From: UBA6055 sp965203755
Lineage (GTDB): Bacteria; Chloroflexota; Anaerolineae; Aggregatilineales; Phototrophicaceae
NCBI GenBank assembly: GCA_965203755.1
Contig: OZ241910.1
Coordinates: forward strand, 62,001-126,000
Length of the DNA: 64,000 nucleotides
Reading direction: 5' to 3'
The stretch's first letter is position 1, and each line of letters begins with the position of its first letter. Of this stretch, positions 16,330 through 24,143 are shown in pieces. Both the position numbers and the translations under genes were made by a program. The notes below the pieces were generated by a model. The model was not told the DNA's origin, made no database searches, and saw only the letters and a list, made by a program, of their open reading frames with translations.

Positions 16330-16395
16330 GCACGCCGTCCATTCGCTTCAAATAAATGCGGGAACTGCTTCATCGCGCTTAGCACGGTCATAGCC
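16316..16395. repeat. 80-bp direct repeat, left copy, flanking CSLREA copy B
   Basis: Matches 18141-18220 with three or four mismatches. It spans the first codons of the ferredoxin-subunit gene and, on the minus strand, a duplicate of the last about 20 codons of the NuoE-NuoF gene (MKQFPHLFEANGRR-stop) in an ATGA overlap. This is what the original operon junction must have looked like. Confidence 0.92.
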
Positions 16396-16408
16396 ATCGA
16401 CGGCGCTT

Positions 16409-18052
16409 TTAATCGTCGACATATTCAATCGCGCCGATATCACAGCCGCCGCCCTGCGGTCTTGCCGTGCCAATTTGGTCGATCGCCGGGCAGTAATCAT
16501 CATCGGCGGCGTCAATGGCGCGGCTGCCAGCCAGCAGCGGGAAATAGGCCGGCGAGCCATCTTCGGGTTCGACCAGTTCGCCCAGCATGGGATCGCCGCG
16601 CAAGGCCGGCGAACAGGTGCCGTCCAGAATGAAATTGCTGATATTCCGTTTCAGTTCGCCATCAGAGAAACAAGCGTTTCCGCCGCGCCCGGCGATGATG
16701 CTGTTGACGATGCTTAGCTCTCCCTCGTTGTCAATCGCGCCGCCCCACGAATCAGCCGAGTTGTCGCTGAAACTGCTGTTCGTGATGCTTAGTTCGCCCC
16801 AGTTCCCAATCACGCCGCCGCCGTATTCAGCCGAGTTGTCGCTGAAAGTGCTGTTCGTGATGCTTAGTTCGCTCCAGTTCTCAATCACGCCGCCGCTCAA
16901 TTCAGCCGAGTTGCCGCTGAAACTGCTGTCGCTGATGCCTAGCGTTCCATCTCCTCCGTTGACAATCGCACCGCCGCTCTCGTCAGCCGAGTTGCCGCTG
17001 AAAGCGCTGCTGACGATGCTTAGCTCGCCCCAGTTGTAGATCGCGCCGCCGTATTCAGCCGAGTTGCCGCTGAAAGCGCTGCTGACGATGCTTAGCTCGC
17101 CATTATTGTGGATCGCACCGCTGCCGACTTCAGACGAGTTGTCACTGAAGGTACTGTTGACGATGCTTAGCTCTCCCTCGTTGTCAATCGCGCCGCCGGC
17201 ATTGTCAGCCAAGTTGCCGCCGAAGGTACCGTTGACGATGCTTAGCTCGCCCAAGTTGTCAATCGCGCCGCCGTATTCAGCCGAGTTGCCGCTGAAAGCG
17301 CTGTCGCTGATGCTTAGTTCGCCTTTGTTGTCAATCGCGCCGCCGCCGACTTCAGTCGAGTTGTCGCTGAAGCTGCTGTCGCTGATGCTTAGCTCGCCCA
17401 AGTTGTCAATCGCGCCGCCGCCCCAGTCTGCCGAGTTGCCGCTGAAAGCGCTGTCGCTGATGCTTAGCGTTCCTTCATCGTTGTAGATCACGCCGCCGCC
17501 CCAGTCTGCCGAGTTGTCGCTAAAGCTGCTGCCGCTGATGCTTAGTTCGCCCAAGTTGGCAATCGCGCCGCCGTGTTCAGCCGAGTTGCCGCTGAAGCCG
17601 CTGTCGCTGACGGCAACCGTCCCCTTCCAGTTGACGATGGCGCCGCCGAAAGGCTGAGCCGTGGTCGCTTTGCGTGTGCCATCGGCATTGTAGATAAGGT
17701 CGCCTTCAACATACCCCTTGGTCATAGTCAAATCATGGATGGTCAGCGCACCGCCCTCGTTGAAAAAAATCCGATAACGATTGTCGCCGCTGATGGTGTA
17801 GCCATTGCCTTCAATAGTGATGTCCGAAGTGATTTTGGGCAGCCCGCCATCCAGCGTTATGTCTCTGGTGAGCGCAATCGCGTCGGCGCCGCGGCCGGCG
17901 GGGCAATCGCCTTCGGCGCGGTCGTTGTTGGCGGCGATGATGGCGTCCGCCAGCGTACAGCTTGAGCTTAGCGTAATATCAGCGGCGTAGGCCGCCGGCG
18001 TCAATAGAAGCGCCGTCCATAAGGCTGTGAAAAGCAAGGTCAGTTGCTTCAT
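16409..18052 (-). CDS. Secreted CSLREA beta-helix protein, copy B (547 aa)
   Basis: The start is at 18052 (MKQLTLLFTA), with GGGAGGAGAACCCAGC before the ATG. After a Sec signal come the CSLREA motif (CTLADAIIAANNDRAEGDC), about 15 beta-helix repeats of the LSISxSxFSxNSAxxGGAIxN type, and a choice-of-anchor-Q-like end (AADDDYCPAIDQIG to GAIEYVDD). It lies in the middle of the formate dehydrogenase operon, between the NuoEF and ferredoxin genes, in the same direction. The 80-bp direct repeat on both sides indicates insertion into an existing operon. Surface or secreted location is inferred; there is no link to formate metabolism other than position. Confidence 0.85.
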   Translation of the reverse strand: MKQLTLLFTALWTALLLTPAAYAADITLSSSCTLADAIIAANNDRAEGDCPAGRGADAIALTRDITLDGGLPKITSDITIEGNGYTISGDNRYRIFFNEGGALTIHDLTMTKGYVEGDLIYNADGTRKATTAQPFGGAIVNWKGTVAVSDSGFSGNSAEHGGAIANLGELSISGSSFSDNSADWGGGVIYNDEGTLSISDSAFSGNSADWGGGAIDNLGELSISDSSFSDNSTEVGGGAIDNKGELSISDSAFSGNSAEYGGAIDNLGELSIVNGTFGGNLADNAGGAIDNEGELSIVNSTFSDNSSEVGSGAIHNNGELSIVSSAFSGNSAEYGGAIYNWGELSIVSSAFSGNSADESGGAIVNGGDGTLGISDSSFSGNSAELSGGVIENWSELSITNSTFSDNSAEYGGGVIGNWGELSITNSSFSDNSADSWGGAIDNEGELSIVNSIIAGRGGNACFSDGELKRNISNFILDGTCSPALRGDPMLGELVEPEDGSPAYFPLLAGSRAIDAADDDYCPAIDQIGTARPQGGGCDIGAIEYVDD

Positions 18053-18140
18053 GCTGGGTTCTCCTCCCTGACAAACAGAATGCAAAATGCTTCAGTGAAC
18101 CTATAAAACGCCGTATTCAACATCAAGCGCAATCGTTAGG

Positions 18141-18220
18141 GTTTCCGGCTTCATGTACGCCGTCCATTCGCTTCAAATAAATGCGGGAACTGCTTCATCG
18201 CGCTTAGCACGGCCATAGCC
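18141..18220. repeat. 80-bp direct repeat, right copy, flanking CSLREA copy B
   Basis: Contains the 3' end and stop of the functional NuoE-NuoF gene, plus a vestige of the ferredoxin-subunit start (ATG AAG CCG GAA on the minus strand). It pairs with 16316-16395. Confidence 0.92.
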
Positions 18221-19869
18221 GCCGTCTGTCCCAAGCCGCACAGGGAGGCTTCGGTCATGGTCATGCCAACATCATAAAGACGGCCGCTGTCACCCACCGC
18301 TGGGCTTTCCAGCCGTTCCAAAATCTCGAGCTGCCGCTGTGTCCCCAACTGGCAGGGAAAGCATTTGCCGCAGCTTTCATGCTGAAAGAACCGTCCGATT
18401 CGCTTGAGGACATCGCGCAGGTCGGCGCTTTGATTGAACACCATCACCGCGCCAGAGCCGAAGGTGCCGCCGGCCGCCCGCAAGTCCTCAAAGGTAAGCG
18501 GAACATCGATCTCATCCGGCCGCAAAAATGTACCGGCCGCGCCGCCCATCAATACCGCCTGCAAATCGCCAATCACGCCCTGGCAATGTTCATCCAACAG
18601 GCGGCGCAGACTAATGCCGGGTTCAATCTCATACACCGCCGGTCGCCGCACATGACCGCTGACCGAAACCAGCTTGGCGCCGGCGCTCTGTTCAGTGCCA
18701 GTCTGCCGAAACCAGTCGGCGCCATGCTCAATAATCCCGCGAACCGCGCACAGGGTCTCGACATTGTTGATGGCCGTTGGCTTGCCAAACAGGCCAAAAG
18801 TGGTCGGATAAGGCGGCTTGATGCGGGGGAAGCCATGCTTGCCTTCAATCGCTTCAAACAAGGCGGTCTCTTCACCGCAGATATAGGCGCCGGCGCCGCG
18901 CCGAATATGCACTTTAAGCGAGAAGCCGCTGCCCATAATATCCTCGCCCAGCAAGCCCTGCGATTCCGCTTCCTGGATGGCCTGGCGCAGTATCGCGGTG
19001 GCTTTGGGATACTCGCCGCGGATGAAAAGATAAGCCGTCTGCGCCCCAATCGCATAGGCGGCCAGCGCGATGCCTTCCAGCGTCAAATGCGGATGATGTT
19101 CCAGCAAGACCCGATCCTTAAAGGTGCCGGGTTCGCTTTCGTCGGCATTGCAAACCATGTACTTGGTTTCGCCGTCCGCCTGCCGCGTCAGCTTCCATTT
19201 GAGACCGGTCGGGAAAGCGGCGCCGCCGCGGCCGATGAGGCCCGAGTCCTCAACCATGCTGATGATTTCTTCCGGCGACAAGTCCGTCACCGCTTTTCGC
19301 AAGGCCGCATAATCGCCATAATCGGCCAGGGTTTGCGGCGCGGCGGTCAGCGCGCCATCCAGCATCACCGAGTTTTCATCGCCGGCCGGGCGGTAATAAT
19401 CGCCATTCCAATCGGTCAGCAGCGAGTCGACCGTCACTGACGGCAGCGCCATATCCGCTTCGCCGCGGGCGCTGGCCAAAGCCGCCGGCGCATGATCGCA
19501 CATGCCAAGACAAGGCGCATGTTCCACCGTGTATTCGCCGTCGGCGGTGGTTTCGCTCGGAGAAATGCCCAACCGCGCGCATAAAGCCCGCAAGACATCA
19601 TCAGCGCCGGCCAAAGCACAGCTTGGATCGGCGCAAATGCGGATGATCCGCCGGCCGGTCGGGCGGTCATAAAACAGCGCATAAAAGCCGATGACGCCAA
19701 AAATATCGGCTTCTGGGACGCGCAGAGCATGGGAAATCTGATGCACCTGCTCGGCATTGATGCTGCCACAGGCCGTCTGAATATCCCACAGCGCCGGCAG
19801 CAAAGCCTCGCGCCCGCGGCCCTGATACGATTCCAGCAGAGGGAGTGAGGGAAGATTGCCAGTATCCAT
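18151..19869 (-). CDS. NAD-linked formate dehydrogenase NuoE-NuoF fusion subunit
   Basis: About 572 residues. The first 150 residues are a NuoE/HoxE-like thioredoxin-fold 2Fe-2S domain (CADPSCALAG and CLGMCDHAP). The remainder is NuoF-like, with GRGGAAFPTGLKWKL for NADH, NADESEPGTFKDR and GAGAYICGEETAL for FMN, and a 4Fe-4S motif ESCGKCFPCQLGT. It moves electrons between NAD and the iron-sulfur subunit. In separate-subunit enzymes these are two genes. The start at 19869 is chosen because GGAAGGG precedes it; the ATG 18 bases upstream is inside that site. It lies between CSLREA elements B and C. Confidence 0.9.
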   Translation of the reverse strand: MDTGNLPSLPLLESYQGRGREALLPALWDIQTACGSINAEQVHQISHALRVPEADIFGVIGFYALFYDRPTGRRIIRICADPSCALAGADDVLRALCARLGISPSETTADGEYTVEHAPCLGMCDHAPAALASARGEADMALPSVTVDSLLTDWNGDYYRPAGDENSVMLDGALTAAPQTLADYGDYAALRKAVTDLSPEEIISMVEDSGLIGRGGAAFPTGLKWKLTRQADGETKYMVCNADESEPGTFKDRVLLEHHPHLTLEGIALAAYAIGAQTAYLFIRGEYPKATAILRQAIQEAESQGLLGEDIMGSGFSLKVHIRRGAGAYICGEETALFEAIEGKHGFPRIKPPYPTTFGLFGKPTAINNVETLCAVRGIIEHGADWFRQTGTEQSAGAKLVSVSGHVRRPAVYEIEPGISLRRLLDEHCQGVIGDLQAVLMGGAAGTFLRPDEIDVPLTFEDLRAAGGTFGSGAVMVFNQSADLRDVLKRIGRFFQHESCGKCFPCQLGTQRQLEILERLESPAVGDSGRLYDVGMTMTEASLCGLGQTAAMAVLSAMKQFPHLFEANGRRT

Positions 19870-19922
19870 GAAATTCACCCTTCCCATCGACTGTAACTTG
19901 CAAAGCGGACGTCCTTGATCGA

Positions 19923-20015
19923 TTAAGATTCGGCGGCGTATTCAAAAGCGCCAATATCACAGCCGGCGCCTTGCGGCCGCTCTGTGCCGATCTGGTCGGT
20001 CCGTTTGTCAGTCAT
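19923..20015 (-). pseudogene. CSLREA copy C, 3' fragment
   Basis: A 30-residue open frame beginning MTDKR, then TDQIGTERPQGAGCDIGAFEY and AAES. All but the first few residues match the C-terminus of copy A (TDQIGTARPQGAGCDLGAFEYVAES). The stop context (GAATCTTAATCGAT) also resembles copy A. It begins 2 bases after the stop of the 20018-20512 gene. It is the tail of a CSLREA gene whose N-terminal part lies at 20913-21101, with two foreign genes between. Confidence 0.88.
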
Positions 20016-20017
20016 GG

Positions 20018-20512
20018 TTATCCCAGCCGTTCGTTACTCAAAGCAAACATGGACGACTTACCGCCTGCACGCACTTGCAACAGACAATCGGCATGGTCTT
20101 TAACAATCCACCAGCTAACAGCAACATCATAAAAGCCGATTGTTTGACTGATCCTCTGCGGCTTCTTCTTGGGATAGCCGCCGCGCTTAAAATCGTCATA
20201 ACAGGCGGCGTACATCTGCACAATCGCCGCAGCCCCGTCTGCTCCAAACATCTGTGCGGCGATATTTTTGATCGTCATAGGTGTTAACGCAAAGTGCGGG
20301 GTTAGACTGATCATGACGTTATTCAGGAAAAGGTCAGCGCGGCGAGCATGGCGCTGGAGATCGGGTGCCGCGTCAATGTGGATATTAGTATAGCCGTCAC
20401 GACGGGCGCGGTTCTCGTGATCCCGCTTGCCAACCGTTGTCGTTGGGATATCTAGGTTAGGTGTTATCGGCCACGGTACACCGGGTTGTTGGCGCCGCTT
20501 AAACAATCTCAT
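20018..20512 (-). CDS. Unknown protein inside broken CSLREA copy C (distal cargo)
   Basis: A 164-residue basic, soluble protein that I do not recognise. It has an Arg/Lys-rich start and no signal peptide; the centre is TPMTIKNIAAQMFG and the end VSWWIVKDHADCLLQV. It has its own ribosome-binding site (AAAGGGGG). With the next gene upstream it fills the space where the beta-helix of a CSLREA protein should be. Both differ from the surroundings in lacking the Asn/Ser/Gly-rich repeats. Phage-like or small-accessory origin is a guess. Confidence 0.55.
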   Translation of the reverse strand: MRLFKRRQQPGVPWPITPNLDIPTTTVGKRDHENRARRDGYTNIHIDAAPDLQRHARRADLFLNNVMISLTPHFALTPMTIKNIAAQMFGADGAAAIVQMYAACYDDFKRGGYPKKKPQRISQTIGFYDVAVSWWIVKDHADCLLQVRAGGKSSMFALSNERLG

Positions 20513-20541
20513 AAAGCCCCCTTTATCATGTAAGCTGGTAT

Positions 20542-20916
20542 TCAGTTAGACTTAACGCGGTCGCGGATGGCAAGCGCAAGCGCCTGGCCATTGGACAGGA
20601 CGCCAAGGGTGATTAGCTGTTGATAGCGTCTTACCCGCTTCAATTCATCACGGGACAGGCGGCCAACGTCAGGTACCGCCCCTAAGTCAGCGGTTAGGCG
20701 CGCGGCATGGGACTCCGCCCTAGCGAGCAGGTCGCATTCAATCCAATCAAGCACAGCGTCAACGTGAGTCCGGTTAGGGTTCTGCCAGCGGACTAACAGG
20801 TCATGCGGCACATAAGTGACGGCATAAAAGACGCGGCCGGCTTTGTCTAAGTAATACAGGCACTCACCATGCACATGCTCATGCCTACCGCCAAGGGTAT
20901 AGCACAGCCGGGTCAT
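20542..20916 (-). CDS. Unknown protein inside broken CSLREA copy C (proximal cargo)
   Basis: A 124-residue protein, start at 20916 (MTRLCYTLGG). Its ATG overlaps the TGA that ends the N-terminal CSLREA fragment, and AAGGGG upstream serves as ribosome-binding site. A His-rich segment near the start (GGRHEHVHGECLYY) and a basic helical C-terminal half (LSRDELKRVRRYQQLI) are visible. No family recognised. It is probably translated by coupling to the CSLREA fragment. Confidence 0.55.
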   Translation of the reverse strand: MTRLCYTLGGRHEHVHGECLYYLDKAGRVFYAVTYVPHDLLVRWQNPNRTHVDAVLDWIECDLLARAESHAARLTADLGAVPDVGRLSRDELKRVRRYQQLITLGVLSNGQALALAIRDRVKSN

Positions 20917-21101
20917 GATATCCCCTTGTCGGCGCCGCGGCCGGCTGGACAATCGCCTTCGGCGCGGTCATTGTTGGCGGCGATAATGGCGTCCGCCAGC
21001 GTACAGCGCGGGCCTATCCTTATATCGGCGGTAGCATAGACCGGCGATGTGAACAGAAACACAGTCAATATGGCGGTAAAGAGCAAGGTCAGTTTTTTCA
21101 T
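20913..21101 (-). pseudogene. CSLREA copy C, N-terminal fragment
   Basis: Begins MKKLTLLFTAILTVFLF (signal peptide), then CTLADAIIAANNDRAEGDC and AGRGAD, which match the other copies closely. After GRGAD the frame runs four foreign codons (KGIS) to a stop. In intact copies that point is followed by the first beta-strands. The leader (CTTGTCAGGGAGAATTCAGT) matches those of intact copies. The fragment could still be translated and secreted as about 60 residues. Confidence 0.88.
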
Positions 21102-21247
21102 ACTGAATTCTCCCTGACAAGCAGAATACAGAATACTTGAACATATCAAACGTCTCATTCAACGTTGAACAATCAAACAAGGCAAGACCTCACTTAATTT
21201 AAGTATAACATTAAGAAGTGGCAGAAAAACAAGGAACTTCGCATATT

Positions 21248-21838
21248 TTATTCAATCAGCTTTCGGGCCTGTCGGAGTTCTTCAGGCGTGTTCAAATTGA
21301 CGAAGGAACGGCCATCGGCATCATAAGGTTCATAATCGGCCTCATCCAGATAGCGCACGCGCATTCGGTCATAAAATCGAATCACCTTGAGGCGATTGGC
21401 TTCCAGCTGCTTTCGTATCGGCTGACGGCAGGATTGGCTGTAAATGGCGTGCAGTCCCTGTGGATAGCCGCCGACGCGCGGCGCAACAATATCAATATCA
21501 TCGCTGATTTGGGCAATCATAAAGCGCAGCAGTTCGGGCTTGATGAAAGGCACGTCGCAAGCAATCACCAGCGTATACGGACTTTGTGCATACGTCAGCG
21601 CGGTATAAATGCCACCCAGCGAACCTTTATTTGGACAAACGTCCCGATACATGGCGAAGCCAAGATGCTCATAGCGTTCGGGCTGATTGGCTATCAGAAT
21701 CGTCTCCGTCTGACCTAGATTCCGGCTGCGCTCAATGACATGCTGGATCAAGGGCTTGCCGGCGAGTTTGACAAAAGCCTTGTCCCTTCCCATACGGACG
21801 CTTTTGCCGCCAGCGATAATCGCTACCGACAGCTTCAA
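21248..21838 (-). CDS. mobA: Molybdenum cofactor guanylyltransferase MobA
   Basis: A 196-residue nucleotidyltransferase that attaches GMP to molybdenum cofactor, giving the bis-MGD form that formate dehydrogenases need. Signatures are IIAGGKSVRMGRDKAF (7-22), GSLGGIYTAL and ACDVPFI. It is 23 bases downstream of fdhF in the same direction, so it is made together with its client enzyme. Length is normal for the family. Confidence 0.9.
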   Translation of the reverse strand: MKLSVAIIAGGKSVRMGRDKAFVKLAGKPLIQHVIERSRNLGQTETILIANQPERYEHLGFAMYRDVCPNKGSLGGIYTALTYAQSPYTLVIACDVPFIKPELLRFMIAQISDDIDIVAPRVGGYPQGLHAIYSQSCRQPIRKQLEANRLKVIRFYDRMRVRYLDEADYEPYDADGRSFVNLNTPEELRQARKLIE

Positions 21839-21861
21839 CTGCGCTGCCCCCTTTCCTGCGC

Positions 21862-24009
21862 CTAATGCACAAATCGGGTCGGATCCTTGATGGCGCCCTG
21901 TTCTTCCAGCGCCGGCTCCGACCGAGCGGCCTCTATTTTTTCCAGCTTGACGGCCGCCATCTTGAAATCGGGTATTTTGGCGCGCGGGTCGATTTTGTCC
22001 AGGGTCAGGATATTCGCCGCCGCCTCAACAAAATGAAACGGCAAAAACACCGTCCCCTGCGGCGACCGCCCGGTGACCATCACTCGGCATTCTATCTGCC
22101 CGCGCCGCGAAGTGATTTTGACCCAATCGCCAGAAACCAGCCGCAGCCGCCGCGCGTCGTCGGGGTGCATCTCGACAATCGCTATTGGAAAAGCCTCGTC
22201 CAGCTTGGAGCGGCGGGTCATCGTCCCTCCATGCCAATGAAACAGCACCCGCCCAGTCGTCAAATGATAAGGATATTCATCATCAGGATGTTCGCTGTCA
22301 CTGCCGTATTCAAGTTCCCAGAATTTGCCGCGGCCGCGCGGGAAGTCGTCTTCAAACAAATAGGGCGTTCCCGGATGATCCAATGCCGGGCAGGGCCAAT
22401 GCACGCCGCCTTCCGCTTCCAGACGTTCGTAGGTGATGCCATAGAAAGGCGGCGTGACCCGGCGCATTTCTTCCCAGATGGTTTCGGGATTTGGATAATC
22501 AAAGCCAGCGCTCTGTTCAATGCCAAGCCGCGCTTCCATTCGCTTGGCCAGCTGACACACAATTTGCCAATCCGGCAGCGAATCGCCCAGGGCTGGCAGC
22601 GCTTGCCGCACTCGCTGCACCCGCCGGTCGCTGTTGGTGAATGTGCCTTCTTTTTCGGCAAAGCTGGCCGAGGGCAAGATGACATCAGCCATTTCGCCGG
22701 TCTCATTCATAAAAATGTCGATGCAAACCAGAAAATCCAAAGCCTCTAGGGCGTGCTGGGCATGGGACAGATTGGGTTCGCTCATCATCGGATTTTCGCC
22801 CATGACAATCATGGCTTTAATTTGGCCGGCCAAGGCGCCGTCCACCATTTCAGTAACGGTCAGGCCGGGTTCAGCCGAAAGCGTCGTATGCCAAGCCTGT
22901 TCAAATTTGCGTTTGATGGCCGGGTCGGTGACCGGCTGATAGGCAGTATAGACATTGGGCAGCCCGCCGCTGTCGGAACAGCCCTGCACATTATTTTGAC
23001 CGCGCAGAGGATTAAGGCCGGTGCCGGGCTTGCCAGCATGGCCGCACATCAAAGCCAGATTAGTGATGGACAGTGTATTGTCCGTGCCATGCGTACTTTG
23101 GCTGATGCCCATGCCCCAGTAAAAAGCGGCGCGTTCGGCATCGGCATACAGCCGCGCCGCCTGCCGAATGTCATCGGCCGCGACGCCGCTAATCTCTTCA
23201 GCCCATTCCGGCGTGCAGTGTTCAAGCGATTCGACGTATTCATCAAAGCCCTCGGTGCGCGCTTCAATAAACTGTCGGTCAAAGCGTTTTTCGGTCACAA
23301 TCACATTCGCCATCGCCTGAAAGACGGCTACATCAGTACCGGGTTTTTGACGAAGCCAGAGCGCGGCAAAATCGGTCAGTTCAATTTGGCGGGGGTCAAT
23401 CACAATCAGCTTAGCGCCATTCTTCCGCACCGCCTTTTTCAGAAATAAACTGATGACTGGATGCGTTTCGGTGGTGTTGCTGCCGGTCACAATGAAGGTG
23501 TCCAGATCTTCCATTTCGGCGATGCTGTTGCTCATCGCGCTGGATCCAATGGCAAGCTGCAGGCCGGTCACGCTGCCGGCATGACAGAGGCGGGCGCAGT
23601 GATCGACATTGTTGGTCTTCATCACCGCGCGGATCCACTTTTGGAAGACATAATTGTCCTCGTTGGTAGCTTTGGCACAGGCATAGCTGGCGATGCTGTC
23701 GCCGCCGTGCGCCTTGACCATCGCCGTCAGCCGTTCGGCAGCATAATCAAGAGCCTCGTCCCAGCTTGCCGGGCGGAAGCGGCCGCGTTCGCCGTCACGG
23801 ATCAAGGGAGTTTTCAGGCGGCGCGGATGCGCGGCGAAATCGAGCCCAAAACGTCCCTTGACACACAGATTGCCATAATTGGGCGCGCTGTCAAAGGGGG
23901 CTTCCACCCGATAGATTTGACCCGCCTTGACATGCAGGTCCATTTGGCAGCCGACGCCGCAATAGGGGCAGGTTGTCCGAGTAACCAAGTCTGGCGATAG
24001 TACAGTCAT
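21862..24009 (-). CDS. fdhF: Formate dehydrogenase catalytic subunit (molybdopterin, Cys type)
   Basis: A 715-residue molybdopterin oxidoreductase that interconverts formate and CO2. The N-terminal 4Fe-4S ligands are Cys14, 17, 21 and 49 (CPYCGVGC). The active-site segment VDHCARLCHAGSV gives Cys142 with His143 where E. coli FdhF has selenocysteine-His, so this is a cysteine enzyme. GSNTTETHP and GENPMMSEPN mark cofactor binding; the C-terminal domain (LTTGRVLFHWHGGTMTRRS) closes the site. The N-terminal ferredoxin extension found in fused FdhA proteins is encoded separately at 15628. Its start follows the end of CSLREA element D, whose GAAAGGCGC may serve as ribosome-binding site. Confidence 0.93.
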   Translation of the reverse strand: MTVLSPDLVTRTTCPYCGVGCQMDLHVKAGQIYRVEAPFDSAPNYGNLCVKGRFGLDFAAHPRRLKTPLIRDGERGRFRPASWDEALDYAAERLTAMVKAHGGDSIASYACAKATNEDNYVFQKWIRAVMKTNNVDHCARLCHAGSVTGLQLAIGSSAMSNSIAEMEDLDTFIVTGSNTTETHPVISLFLKKAVRKNGAKLIVIDPRQIELTDFAALWLRQKPGTDVAVFQAMANVIVTEKRFDRQFIEARTEGFDEYVESLEHCTPEWAEEISGVAADDIRQAARLYADAERAAFYWGMGISQSTHGTDNTLSITNLALMCGHAGKPGTGLNPLRGQNNVQGCSDSGGLPNVYTAYQPVTDPAIKRKFEQAWHTTLSAEPGLTVTEMVDGALAGQIKAMIVMGENPMMSEPNLSHAQHALEALDFLVCIDIFMNETGEMADVILPSASFAEKEGTFTNSDRRVQRVRQALPALGDSLPDWQIVCQLAKRMEARLGIEQSAGFDYPNPETIWEEMRRVTPPFYGITYERLEAEGGVHWPCPALDHPGTPYLFEDDFPRGRGKFWELEYGSDSEHPDDEYPYHLTTGRVLFHWHGGTMTRRSKLDEAFPIAIVEMHPDDARRLRLVSGDWVKITSRRGQIECRVMVTGRSPQGTVFLPFHFVEAAANILTLDKIDPRAKIPDFKMAAVKLEKIEAARSEPALEEQGAIKDPTRFVH

Positions 24010-24042
24010 CGCAAGCGCCTTTCAAACAAATGGGCTGTGCTT

Positions 24043-24143
24043 TTAATTGTCGACATATTCAATCGCGCCGATATCACAGCCGCCGCCCTGCGGTCTGGCA
24101 GCGCCGATCTGGTCGGTTGCCGGGCAGTAATCATCATCAGCGG
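24043..24143 (-). pseudogene. CSLREA copy D, 3' fragment
   Basis: On the minus strand it encodes AADDDYCPATDQIG to CDIGAIEYVDN-stop, the conserved end of copies B and F, without its own start. It abuts the stop of the 24144 gene exactly, and the reading frames differ. Downstream sequence (AATTAAAAGCACAGCCCATTTGTTTGAAAGGCGC) parallels that of copy F. Confidence 0.9.

Noticed and set aside
18573..19055. 160-codon minus-strand frame inside the NuoEF gene
   Set aside because: Out-of-frame shadow of the NuoF coding region; the real frame has all expected motifs.
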